Shown here one piece after another: positions 11,197 to 21,093 of a stretch of DNA of 64,000 nucleotides. The notes under the pieces were generated by a model, which was not told the DNA's origin, ran no database searches, and was given only the letters and a program-made list of their open reading frames with translations. This DNA is from Gordius sp. MW1 (taxonomy: Eukaryota > Nematomorpha > Gordioida > Gordea > Gordiidae): NCBI GenBank assembly GCA_964036665.1, contig OZ038532.1, forward strand, positions 9,672,001 to 9,736,000, given 5' to 3'. Every line of letters starts with the position of its first letter. Position 1 is the stretch's first letter. The position numbers and the translations under genes were made by a program.

Positions 11197-12109
11197 TATA
11201 ATATAGAAGTGAATAAAAGGAACATAACTAAAAACTGATTTGTGACTTAATAAATTTAGAGACAATTCACTTTAAATAGTTTCATTTCTTTCAAATTTAT
11301 GATTATATAAAAATAATGATAATTGGCCTTCTCATAAACTCCAATTTAATTCAGGTAGAGTGTGGGTTCTGCTATTTAAAATTAAAACTAACCTTTTAAC
11401 AAGTCTTTTTAAATATGATGTGAGGTACATGATGTGAAAAGTCACCTAATTTTATAGCATTAAATTGAAGTGTATTATTCAAAAATTACGTTGATATGGT
11501 AAATGATTACAGATTTGTCATTTTCAACATTGTTGCTAACTTTAAATGGTATAAAATATTTTATAAATGTGTCTTAGATTAATAACTAGTTGCATACGGC
11601 AACTAGTTCATTAATCAACCGTGTCAGCAAACATTTAATGATAAGTAATTACAATTTAATTATTATAATTAATTCAAATAAATGTGTATTTTTAACACAT
11701 AAAAAGAAATATTATACTTGTGAAGTTAAGCGTAATTGTGGGTGATTCATCAATGTCTTCTTGATGTGGTTAAAAATAGCGCAAAAATATTTTAAAAGTT
11801 TCATAACTCTTGAATTAATATGTGTTATTAAGCTGCCATTGCCGTATTTCTAACTCAATTTTTTAAGTTCATAAGAATTTTCTATAAAAAAATATTATTA
11901 GGTGATCTTAGTAACCAATTTTAAAGCAAATTGTTAAGATAAACGACAGTAGCTAAAAATATTTCTACCTGAAGCCTATTGTCATTTTTGATGATAAAGA
12001 TTTATAAAAGTTTATTTTATTAGAGACATGTAAAGAGCTTTTAAGCTAGTGTTTCATATACGACCGGTCGAATGAATTAGGAGCAATTGCTTAACATAAT
12101 GCCCAGACA
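11197..12109. other. Intergenic
   Basis: AT-rich sequence with no recognisable gene or bounded repeat. Confidence 0.4.
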
Positions 12110-12245
12110 CATGGGCAGGGGGAGGCAGGGCGGGGCGACTCCCCCCTATAAATCCAAAAATTCTTTATCACATATAATTAAGGCTAATCCCCCTCCCTAA
12201 ATCATAATCGCCATTCCTCTAGTTCCAATCTTGGCGACGCCCATA
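12110..12245. mobile_element. MITE family A copy (CATGGGCGTAGCC termini)
   Basis: Short element with inverted ends CATGGGC..GCCCATA and the internal blocks of its family (CCCCCCTATAAATCC, CCTCTAGTTCCAATCTTGGCG). It is flanked by 8-bp near-duplicates CCCAGACA (12102-12109) and CCCAGGCA (12246-12253). Other copies: 32211-32369, 57107-57223, 58970-59323. An 8-bp duplication suits a hAT or P-like transposase source. Confidence 0.75.
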
Positions 12246-12253
12246 CCCAGGCA

Positions 12254-12908
12254 GTCTTTTTATTACTAGTCAAAAATCAAGGCATTTGTGTTTAAATATT
12301 AGGCAGTAATTTTAAAAACATAATCATTATGCTAAATATATTGTATTAGTTAGCTTGACTTAACAAGATGTTGATTTTTTTTTATCTTAAAAACAACGTA
12401 AATTTTAGTATAGATTTGATAAAATATAGCAAATCTTTTATCTAATATGATTTTTTCATGTATTACACAATCTATTAACAATAATTTACTTGTAGTTGAA
12501 TTTGCAATTTTAGTCGTCGAAATTACTATGGCGCAGTCTAGAAGGTAGATATGATGTCTTCATTTTATAACTTAAATTTTTGTAAGTAAAATCTGTTAAT
12601 TAAAATATTCAAAGAATTATCGGGCAAAGAATTTTTCATAATTTAATGTCAAAATTATAATAGTATGCATTGTAAAAAATATAAATAGCATATCTATTAT
12701 TATGAAGCAGAGTACAATAAAATTTTAAAAATGAATAATTTAGTTCTATTTTAATAAATTATAATAATAATAATATTTTTAAATTTTATACAAGTTTAAA
12801 GGCATTTAAGTACAAATTGAATCCTAATTATAATTAAACGAATTACATAAATGAGTACAACCTTCATTTTTAACAGTTTGGTGAACAAATTAATTGTTTA
12901 TAACTATC
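12254..12908. other. Intergenic
   Basis: Very AT-rich non-coding sequence up to the target duplication of the LTR retrotransposon. Confidence 0.4.
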
Positions 12909-12913
12909 AATAT

Positions 12914-13046
12914 TGTAATATACTCAATATGCAAATAGTTTATTATTTTAAAATAACATCTGGTAATGATAATTTATATACTCAGGTATATAGAACTAAA
13001 CGATATAATAAATAACGTGTATAAACACAAATTGTATAACATTACA
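12914..13046 (-). repeat. 3' LTR of the gypsy element
   Basis: 133-bp LTR with TGTAAT..ATTACA ends. It lacks one C and has one A/T difference relative to the other LTR. An LTR of this length is unusually short for a Ty3/gypsy element. Confidence 0.93.
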
Positions 13047-13066
13047 TTTCTTCCCACTTTCAAAAG

Positions 13067-16000
13067 CTAAAACTCTTCATGATAACGTAACGGAGGATTT
13101 CGCTTTCTGGTCGATCGCCTTAACGGAATCGGACTTGCAACTTTTTCAACATTCGTTTCCAGACTAGTATTCGAACTTGCAACTTTTTCAACATTCGGTT
13201 CCAGACTAGTATGGTTAGTTTCGACGAACTGGGATTGCATCCTGAATTTTAACTGATCCGCGTGTTTCCGTTTAATTCCTTTATCAGTGCGAACATTATA
13301 TGAATATGGACCTTTACGTTCTATGATAAATCCTTGGTACCAACCCGCTTTAATTTCATTCCGGATCCATACTGGATCTCCAAGATTAAATTCCCTATAA
13401 CATGCTTTTCGGTCATGATAGCTCTTTTGTTTAGCTAATCTCTCCTTCCACTTTTCTTTCGGATCTGGTCGAATAAGGTCCAACGCTGTCCTTACTCTTC
13501 TTCCCAACAACAATTCCGCCGGAGCTTTACCCGTGGTTGCCTGAGATGTATTCCTGTATGTCATAATTATTTGTTGAAGGCATAATTCTTTCTCTCCCCC
13601 TGATTTTCTTGCTGCCCAGTATCTTGATTTTAGCGTTCGGATCATTCTCTCAGCTAATCCATTTGTTTTGGGGTGATATGGAGTGGATGTTACGTGCTTA
13701 ATGTTGTTGTTGTTACAAAATTTTGTGAATTCTTCACCGACAAATTGTGGTCCATTGTCCGATACTATTTGCAAGGGAATACCGAACCTGCAAAACCAAT
13801 TTCGTAACTGCCTCACAATTTGTGGTCCTTTAATCGACGATAGTGTGGCTACCTCCACCCATTTCGATAATGCATCAATTAAAACCAACCAATAATTTCC
13901 TTCGACAGGTCCGGCAATATCTATATGAACTCGATCCCAAGGACGGTCAGGTACGGACCAAGAATATAAGGGAACTTCTTGTTCGGCTTGTCGGCCTTCT
14001 TGACAACCGTCACATTCCTTTACAAACAAATCAATACTCTTGTCCATTCCGGGCCACCAAACATAATATCGGGCTAAATTAAGCATTCCTGTAATACCGG
14101 GGTGTCCTTGGTGTAATATTTTTAAAACTAAATTTTGTAGGTTCCTCGGTATTATTAACCGATTTCCACACAATAATAATCCATCTTCAAATGACAGTTC
14201 CTCCCTTCGATTGTAGTACGTTTTCATGTCAAAACGGCATTTTTTTAAATCAAACCGCCATTCACGGTTAATCGCTGAAATTAATTCACGACAAAAAGGA
14301 TCTTGTTTAATAGATGTTTTTAGCATTTCATAATCTAACTTTAATTCATCTAACATAAGTAATCCTACGTGATTGATCTGATCCGTTTCAAGGGATTTTG
14401 GATCTGGCAGTCTTGACAATGCATCAGCGCATTGATTGTTTTTTCCTGATCGGTATTTTATGTCGTATTGATATCCATTTAAAAATAAAGCCCATCGAAT
14501 TAATCGATTATTGATCACTTTCGGTAAATCCCGATGATTCCCGAATAATCTCTCTAGAGGTTTGTGATCCGTCATCAATACAAATTTTCGACCCCGTACG
14601 TATTGATCGAATTTCTGAACACCGAACACAATAGCTCGCGCTTCCCGATCAATTGTAGAGTATCGTTTTTCGGACTCGCTTAACGTCCTGGACGCGTACG
14701 CAATAGCTCTTCCGGACCCGTCTGCATATAAGTGTGATAGTACAGCACCTACACCAGTTTCAGAAGCATCTATCGTTAGGTATAACGGCAATGAGGTTGA
14801 ATACGGTACCAAAGTATTTGACGTTGAAAGCATCAGTTTAACATCGTTAAAAATCTTCTGCTCTTTAGCCGTCCATTTCCAACCTATTGATGAGCCCGTC
14901 AATGCATGCAAGGGTGCGCATTTTTCGTGTAACATTGGAATGAACCTTTCCTGATAATAAACTAGTCCTAAAAAGGAACGTAGTTCTTTTTTGTTTTGTG
15001 GTTGTTGAAAATTAACAATGGCTTCCACTCGCTCTTGAGTTGGGTGGATCCCTGTTGCATCGATCACATGTCCCAAATATTTAACGGAATTTTGGAAAAA
15101 TTTAACCTTTTTCTTCTTTGCTTGACCAGCGTCATGTACCCTTTTTAGTACCTCGTTGAGATTTTTCAGGTGATCCTTTTCATTTACTCCTGTAACTATG
15201 ATATCGTATAGAAGTACCCCAGTATGGGGAATCCCCTCTAATAATTCTTCCATATAACGTTGGAATAAATTTGGCGCTATTGAAAGTCCAAATGGAAGAC
15301 GTTTATATCGATAATAACCTAAATGTGTTGCAATAGTGAGATAATGTCGCGACTTTTCTTCGACCTTCATCTGAAGATAGGCATCCCGTAAATCAATTAC
15401 TGTAAATTTTTGCCCTCCTGCGATCTTCAGAATCAAATCGTCAAATGTCGGAAGTAGATGGTTGTTTAAAGTTAGGAAGGGGTTAATAGTCACTCTAAAA
15501 TCTCCGCAGATTCTAATGGACTTATTTGATTTTAATACATTTACAATAGGAGTTGCCCATGTTATTGGTGTTGTTGCAGGATCAACATGTTCAATTATCT
15601 CTTCGTCCAATAATCTTCTGATTTCCTCTTCAACTTTATTCCTTAAAGGGAAAGGAACCCTTCGTGCAGGCACTGCTATGGCTCTGGCTTCTTCTTTTAC
15701 AAAAAGATTCACCTCATAATCTTTAATACACCCAGTGCCATCACTAAACACATTCGTATACTTTTCAACCAATTCCTCTTCTATGTTTTGAGGTTTTTCT
15801 TCTATAGCATTAACTTTAACTAGATGAGGAAGTTGTAGGTGAAAGGCTTCCATCCAGTTTAACCGAAATATGGCATCATCTTCTACCGTAGTTACAATAG
15901 CTGTTAACTTTAAAGTTTTATTGTTTAAATTAACATAGACCTGTGTTTCTCCACATATAGGAACTGGACTATTCCCAAAAGCTTTTATCTTGGGGCATGG

Positions 16001-16942
16001 TGTTAATTTAGGTGAATTTAACATGTTGTAGATACTCTTGTTGATTAATGATACTGATGAGCCAGTATCATATAACATCTTGAAATTTTTCTGATTTATC
16101 CTTACCTGGATGTATGGTTTAAGGTGATTAAAGTCATAAAGTTTGCCAATTGTATTAATAATCTGGTTCACTTTGTTTGAGGTCCTGCACATTTTTGCAA
16201 AATGTCCTTTATGATGACACATGGAACATTCTTTTAAAAATGCTGGACATTGCTTTATTGCATGTGACTTACCACATCTATAGCAATTCCTTATGAATGA
16301 TTGTTGATGATCATCCTTCTTTGTAGCAAATTGTTTTATTGATTGTCTATTCTTTTGATTGGAGTACATTGGATTTGGTTTTTCATAATTTTGAATTTTG
16401 TTTAATTCATTTGAGGAAGAATTGACTTCATCATTTGCAAGATGCATGGATTCTGCTAAGTTAAAAATGTCATTGAAGGTCACATCTAGTCCTGTAGGCT
16501 TTACTGCATCCGGCCATCTAGTTCTAACGTCTATCTCCAATTGTGTATTATGCAGTCCGTGCAAAAATTGATCTCGCAATCTTTCATCCAACAATTTAAA
16601 ATGACAACATTCTGCAGAAGCTTTCAATCTAGTGACGTATTCAATCAATGATTCATCTACTTGTTTTACACAACGAATAAAATTTAGTCTTGATTGGAAT
16701 ATGGTTGATTTCGTTAGGAATACCTTCTTAATTAATTTGATTAAATCTTCATATTCCAATGAGGATATATTATCTGGATAAACAAAGTTGATAAGTAATT
16801 CCACATGTTTCTGGCCCATATATCCCAATATAGTTTTTGTTCTAGTTTCTTTTGGGACATGTTTAGACTCAAAAATATTATCTAGGGTGAACAAATATGT
16901 ATTAATGTTATCACCTGCCTTATATTGAGGTATTCCTTCCAT
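13067..16942 (-). CDS. Gag-Pol polyprotein of Ty3/gypsy retrotransposon
   Basis: A single uninterrupted frame of 1291 codons, starting 22 nt inside the 5' LTR. Order: gag-like region (1-215), two zinc knuckles (about 220-252, CYRCGKSHAIKQC and CSMCHHKGHFAKMC), aspartic protease (LYDTGSS, about 292), reverse transcriptase (about 440-640), RNase H (acidic residues in DAS at about 726 and TDH at about 791), integrase (HHCC zinc region about 940-980; catalytic D, D, E at about 1006, 1062, 1097). The C-terminus is basic and contains a duplicated NVEKVAS motif. Oddity: the polymerase catalytic box reads LLYD, so the first of the two conserved aspartates of the YxDD box is a tyrosine, while the upstream catalytic Asp is present. 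The frame is otherwise open, so the copy probably makes protein but its polymerase is likely inactive. Confidence 0.95.
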   Translation of the reverse strand: MEGIPQYKAGDNINTYLFTLDNIFESKHVPKETRTKTILGYMGQKHVELLINFVYPDNISSLEYEDLIKLIKKVFLTKSTIFQSRLNFIRCVKQVDESLIEYVTRLKASAECCHFKLLDERLRDQFLHGLHNTQLEIDVRTRWPDAVKPTGLDVTFNDIFNLAESMHLANDEVNSSSNELNKIQNYEKPNPMYSNQKNRQSIKQFATKKDDHQQSFIRNCYRCGKSHAIKQCPAFLKECSMCHHKGHFAKMCRTSNKVNQIINTIGKLYDFNHLKPYIQVRINQKNFKMLYDTGSSVSLINKSIYNMLNSPKLTPCPKIKAFGNSPVPICGETQVYVNLNNKTLKLTAIVTTVEDDAIFRLNWMEAFHLQLPHLVKVNAIEEKPQNIEEELVEKYTNVFSDGTGCIKDYEVNLFVKEEARAIAVPARRVPFPLRNKVEEEIRRLLDEEIIEHVDPATTPITWATPIVNVLKSNKSIRICGDFRVTINPFLTLNNHLLPTFDDLILKIAGGQKFTVIDLRDAYLQMKVEEKSRHYLTIATHLGYYRYKRLPFGLSIAPNLFQRYMEELLEGIPHTGVLLYDIIVTGVNEKDHLKNLNEVLKRVHDAGQAKKKKVKFFQNSVKYLGHVIDATGIHPTQERVEAIVNFQQPQNKKELRSFLGLVYYQERFIPMLHEKCAPLHALTGSSIGWKWTAKEQKIFNDVKLMLSTSNTLVPYSTSLPLYLTIDASETGVGAVLSHLYADGSGRAIAYASRTLSESEKRYSTIDREARAIVFGVQKFDQYVRGRKFVLMTDHKPLERLFGNHRDLPKVINNRLIRWALFLNGYQYDIKYRSGKNNQCADALSRLPDPKSLETDQINHVGLLMLDELKLDYEMLKTSIKQDPFCRELISAINREWRFDLKKCRFDMKTYYNRREELSFEDGLLLCGNRLIIPRNLQNLVLKILHQGHPGITGMLNLARYYVWWPGMDKSIDLFVKECDGCQEGRQAEQEVPLYSWSVPDRPWDRVHIDIAGPVEGNYWLVLIDALSKWVEVATLSSIKGPQIVRQLRNWFCRFGIPLQIVSDNGPQFVGEEFTKFCNNNNIKHVTSTPYHPKTNGLAERMIRTLKSRYWAARKSGGEKELCLQQIIMTYRNTSQATTGKAPAELLLGRRVRTALDLIRPDPKEKWKERLAKQKSYHDRKACYREFNLGDPVWIRNEIKAGWYQGFIIERKGPYSYNVRTDKGIKRKHADQLKFRMQSQFVETNHTSLEPNVEKVASSNTSLETNVEKVASPIPLRRSTRKRNPPLRYHEEF

Positions 16943-16964
16943 TTTTGTTTATCGACCGCGCCAC

Positions 16965-17098
16965 TGTAATATACTCAATATGCAAATAGTTTATTATTTT
17001 AAAATAACATCTGGTAATGATAATTTATATACTCCAGGTATATAGAACTAAACGATATTATAAATAACGTGTATAAACACAAATTGTATAACATTACA
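16965..17098 (-). repeat. 5' LTR of the gypsy element
   Basis: 134-bp LTR with the same TGTAAT..ATTACA termini. It differs from the 3' LTR by one inserted C and one substitution, about 1.5 percent. Confidence 0.93.
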
Positions 17099-17103
17099 AA
17101 TAT

Positions 17104-18020
17104 TTTCAAAATGAGGATAAATTATATATGAATAATGTTTAAAAAAAGCAACAAAGCTTAAACCTGCATGGTCATAAAATAATTTTAATTAGAACAATTT
17201 TCCCCCTTTATTCCTTCTTCCAACAGGACCGATGCTCTACATGTTCTCTCAGATTCTGAATATAAAGTCCTAACCAGTTAAATTTATATCTTAAATTATC
17301 GAGACGCATTGGCATATAAAATATGTTGAATAAAAAAACAGGTAAATTTCAAATGATAATAACACTTTTCTTCCAAAACTCCTTTTTAAATTTTGCTTTT
17401 GCGTTAATAACTTAACACTTCCACACTATAAAGCATTTTTTCTAATCTAGCACAATAACTCTTTTGTTGGGGGTATCATTAAGTCATAAAAAATCCCCCA
17501 AAAATCTGAAATTGTTAGATCACGACCAATCAGTGCATAATTTTAAAAAGAAGCATGGACGTGGGGGTGGGGTGAGCCCTCGGTCACTTAGAGCCCGACC
17601 AAATAAATATAGAAATAATCGGGCCTCTTGTTGGGCTGAACTAGGTCCCGCCCGAGCCCGACCTGGCCAGACAATGATTCAAACCAGCCCCAGGCAAAAA
17701 TTGAATATCGGGTCTTGGCCTCGGATTGGGCCGGATGGGGAATATTAAGCCTTGGCTCGAGTCTGATTTGAATTAAATCCACACCAAATAATTATTTATT
17801 AAATATGATATTAATTTAGAGCTCTGCAAAGGGGACTTGTTTAGGTCAGTAGGCCCGTCCGTTATTCTAAATTTTACAAGACCGGGTCCGGTCCGCTGAT
17901 TTTATGTAGAGCTTGAGTCTGGCCTGGGCCTTTAAAAACTCCTTTCTGCTTCTTTTATTTTGTAATATATTTTTTTAACAAATTGGTTAAACAATATACA
18001 AACTTTAATCAACATGAATA
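17104..18020. other. Non-coding, with a GC-rich degenerate repeat
   Basis: 17560-17950 is rich in GGGCC/CCCGA motifs (for example GAGCCCGACC and GGTCCGGTCC). Weakly similar GC-rich stretches occur at 25415-25460 and 25660-25780. This could be an end of a decayed hAT-type MITE; no boundaries were found. The overlapping open frames 17464-17748 and 17588-17782 arise from this base composition and are not considered genes. Confidence 0.35.
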
Positions 18021-18029
18021 TATTACTAT

Positions 18030-18240
18030 TTTTCACTAAATATTGAAAATACCGTGGCAATATAGCCTCAAAAAGGTTTAAAAAAGGCATTTCTGGCACC
18101 TTCAACCTCGTATATCTAAAAAACTGGTAATTGTGGGAAACAACTAAAAACAGATTATTTTTCAGTGCAAAATTATCTATCAGAATTATTGGTTTAATTG
18201 CAGGATGTAATCACAAAGTCAATATTTGTAGAGCTGTGTA
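18030..18240. repeat. Unclassified repeat R3, partial copy
   Basis: It matches by eye 47130-47345 and 49640-49855; shared blocks include TTCAACCTCGT, TCTAAAAAACTG and ATCACAAAGTCAATAT. It is a fragment of a dispersed repeat of unknown class with no coding capacity. Confidence 0.7.
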
Positions 18241-18439
18241 ATTTATTGAATAGTTGATTAATTCATTGAGATTTTCGTAAGAAATATTGATTTATTATTT
18301 TAAAAAGGTTATGTTACATATATCATATTATGAATATATAATAGTAAATAAATCATGTGCTTATTTTATTTGAAACATAATACTTCAATTGAATAAATTC
18401 CAATTTTGTCATATTGTCTATCACGATTCGTGCCAAAAC

Positions 18440-19235
18440 ATAGAATATTTTCTGGGTGATATACTTTACCTTTCTTTAGTCAAATTTAAATTTGAAATTG
18501 GAATTTGGCGTTACAAAAGTTAATTAATTAAGAAAAGAAATTTAATTAAATGAAGAATAAATACTTACATTTCGTTATTAGATTAATTGCAAATTATATT
18601 ATTTAAACGGATAGTAGCTCAAAAGTATTCTGCCCAGCATACTCTGTAAAAGTTTCTGTACGACTTATAATCTTCAACCCGATCCGACCCAAACATTCTT
18701 TAAAATCCAACCCTAACCCTACCCAAAAGCATTTTGAATTCTTACCCCACACCCGACCATAGACTACATAGACTGCTCATCACGGTATAAAATGTGTGTG
18801 TGTTTTTCCGCCATTTTGATGAACACTACCGTCTTATATCACATAATGGCGTTTTGCGCTGTGCCGTTTTGTTCGAACAGGAGAGGTAAAGAAAAAAGGG
18901 TTTGATTCCATAAATAAGTAAGATATTACAAAATAAAAAAATATTTTATTGACACATTTCATAAAAATTAAAAATGTAAAAACTGTATGATATTAAATTT
19001 TTTTTAAAATATCATATATTTTTGTATTATCTTACTTATTTATGGAATCAAAACCTTTTTTCTTTACCTCTCCTGTTCGAACAAAACGGCAGAGCGCAAA
19101 ACGCCATTATGTGATATAGGACGGTAGTGTTCATCAAAATGGAGGCAAATTTCACACACAATTTGCCATATGGAACATATGACATGGGCAGTCTATGTAG
19201 TCTATGCACCCGACCCGACCTTCGGGTATGTATAA
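18440..19235. mobile_element. MITE family B, decayed third copy split by a foldback element
   Basis: 18440-18757 and 19207-19235 carry the 3' features of the family seen in full at 32003-32982 and 39871-40720, with CCCGACCC-rich blocks such as CAACCCGATCCGACCC and AAAGCATTTT. The foldback element 18758-19206 is inserted in it. The TAGAGAACTGC end is not recognisable in this copy. Confidence 0.55.
18758..19206. mobile_element. Foldback MITE family F (CATAGACTACATAGACTGC)
   Basis: A 449-bp long-inverted-repeat element: starts CATAGACTACATAGACTGC and ends with its complement. The arms stay self-complementary deep inward, with both arms containing the block GGTAAAGAAAAAAGG or its complement and the centre near 18960. 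It is flanked by a perfect 8-bp duplication CACCCGAC (18750-18757, 19207-19214). It lies inside a family-B MITE. Other copies: 23020-25319, 49105-49546, and a lone right end at 33540-33665. Confidence 0.92.
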
Positions 19236-20262
19236 GTTGTTCTAAGTGGACTTATAAAACTGGCTGAAGAAATGTTGTTTTTTATGCAAAAAACATAAAA
19301 ACATGATTGTCATGATTTTGCTATTTAATAATTGAGCTTATGTAAAAGTTTTATAGATAGAATCACAAAAAACGATATAACATTTATGATACCGCGCTTA
19401 TGGCACAGATATAAGACTGAGTATTAATTTTTTATTTATTGTTAGAAATTGCAATTTAATAAACTGTCTTGTTTTGGGTAAAAGAATTGACATAAAAGAT
19501 AATTAGCATACTTTTATAAAAACAAATACAAATAAGTTGATATTTGGTCTAGCATCTTTTAAAATTTTTGGCCACGATAGCTCCTGTTTCCCTTATCTTA
19601 TCTAAATTATACCAAAAATTTCTTGCATAATGCCAAATTTTTATAAAATTTTCGTGCTAAATGCATTAAATATTATCGTTTGACAACACAATTTATACGC
19701 ATTGGGTGTCGGTTAAAATTTATAGAGTCGTTATTAATTGTACCCCTAGAGGGCTTTGGCATCATTATTAGAAAACTTATAACTTTAATTTTTGTATAAT
19801 TCCCTTCGATTTGCGCAAATAGAGACATCCACGTGCCAATCAATATACATACAATCTCGCTTTGATATATATAATTTGTTGTATATTATAATATCTATTA
19901 ATTTTTTTCAATTCTGTAAAATTTCCCTATTTATCTTTTCTAATCTGTATATCTCATCTTCAAGGTTTATTTTATATTAAATACTAGAATTTAATAATAC
20001 TCGATTTTTATTGGAAAAAATTACAAAAAAGACTTTACATAACTTTATATCTATTGTTTTGTCGTAATTTTTATTTTATTTTGTGTCATTTTTCTAGTCT
20101 TCTTTGTAACGACTACACTTGTGATTTGTTTACAAATTTGTTTATTCCTCTAATTCTTCTTATTTTTAAACTTTTTTGATAATTTCTCAACAAACATCCC
20201 ATTTTGTTGGTTTTAATTTCCATTAAATTGATTGAACCAAGATAGCGCGCTAAGCCTAATTG
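19236..20262. other. Intergenic, 5' flank of collagen-like gene
   Basis: AT-rich non-coding sequence. The frame 19792-19980 has no recognisable features. Confidence 0.4.
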
Positions 20263-20290
20263 TATAAATTTTTATCTATTCAAGGTTGAA
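20263..20290 (+). promoter_or_regulatory. TATA-like box and 3' splice-site-like motif before the collagen-like ORF
   Basis: TATAAA at 20263-20268 lies only 23 nt before the ATG, too close for a normal core promoter. TTTTTATCTATTCAAG ends in AG at 20283-20284, seven nt before the ATG, and looks like a 3' splice site. The ATG may therefore follow a 5'-UTR intron or a trans-splice acceptor; the sequence alone cannot decide. Confidence 0.3.
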
Positions 20291-20831
20291 ATGAAGCCCT
20301 TAGTCTATTTTGGAATTATCCAAGCGCTGTGTTTTTGTATGGCTTTCGGGAATCAAGGACAAAATGCTGCACCCATGGGAGTAATCAATTTTATTACCTA
20401 AGGTCTATACCATTAATTTTGCGTATAAAATTGACATCAAATACATAAAATATTTTATAATCAAAATCTAGCCCGATTCTAAGAGAGGTGAGCGCGAAGC
20501 TCCACGGTTAAAACGGTGGGGTGAGCCTGGACAGCCTGGGCAACCGGGAAGCCCTGGAGGAGGTGGAGTACCCGGCAGGCCTGGAAGTCCTGGGGGAGTT
20601 GGAGGGCGTGGAGGTAGAAACGGAATGCCCGGTCAACCTGGAAGACCTGGAGGATCATGGGGGCATGGAGGCGGAGATGGAATGCCTGGACAACCAGGAA
20701 AGCCTGGAGATGACTGGAATAATGATGACTATAATTCCGGCTCTCATGGAGGATATCGCCCATATAATAATGGCGCTCATGGAAGACCCGGCAATCCTGG
20801 TAGTCCCGGACTCCCAGGTCGACCCGGATAA
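20291..20831 (+). CDS. Small secreted collagen-like protein
   Basis: Two exons: 20291-20380 (30 codons) and 20472-20831 (stop TAA), joined by a 91-bp phase-0 intron (donor GGA/GTAATC, acceptor TCTAG), giving 149 residues. Exon 1 encodes a signal-peptide-like start (MKPLVYFGIIQALCF). Exon 2 begins with a charged stretch (PDSKRGEREAPRLKRW) that ends in a dibasic KR, a likely propeptide cleavage site. About 100 residues of Gly-x-y-rich collagen-like sequence follow (GEPGQPGQPGSPG, GMPGQPGRPGG, GLPGRPG), interrupted by a GDDWNNDDYNSG segment. There are no cysteines after the signal peptide. An AATAAA lies at 20949-20954. It is probably an extracellular structural or secreted matrix protein; no family was identified. 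The overlapping frames at 20479-20934 in other phases are shadows of this exon. Confidence 0.85.
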
Positions 20832-20948
20832 TGATGGTCGTTTTATGATTAACACCAACTATCTTTACCAATATTTTCGAGCTATTACTATCTTATACAC
20901 ATACATAAATCATCCCAATATGCCGATCTTTTGACATTTATGGCAATC

Positions 20949-20954
20949 AATAAA
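20949..20954 (+). terminator. Polyadenylation signal of the collagen-like gene
   Basis: AATAAA 118 nt after the stop codon, followed by T/G-rich sequence. Confidence 0.65.
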
Positions 20955-21093
20955 GTTTAATCGTATTACATTATTTTGGTCTACCATGAAGGATATCACG
21001 GTAATAACATTACTATTTTTCCAAAATATGTAATATTACAAAAATTTATCTATCAATAAATAAGTAAAGGATTAAGTGGCAAATTGAACAATA

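Larger units (their letters stand above)
12914..17098 (-). mobile_element. Complete Ty3/gypsy LTR retrotransposon
   Basis: A 4185-bp element bounded by short LTRs (12914-13046 and 16965-17098) that begin TGTAAT and end ATTACA, with a 5-bp target duplication AATAT at 12909-12913 and 17099-17103. It is transcribed on the minus strand. Directly inside the 5' LTR (16964 downwards) is a primer-binding site starting TGGCGCGGTCG, close to what a tRNA-Ser 3' end would pair with. Next to the 3' LTR is a polypurine tract AAAGTGGGAAGAAA (13047-13060 complement). A single long gag-pol frame fills the interior. The LTRs differ at only two positions by eye, so the insertion is fairly young. No env-like frame is present. 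Confidence 0.95.

Noticed and set aside
13683..15719. Plus-strand ORFs within the gypsy element
   Set aside because: Antisense shadows of the Gag-Pol frame.
17464..17782. Overlapping plus and minus ORFs
   Set aside because: They are produced by GC-rich repeat composition; no domain, signal or splice context.
20479..20934. Several overlapping ORFs on both strands
   Set aside because: They are shadows of the Gly-x-y repeat exon of the collagen-like gene in other frames.
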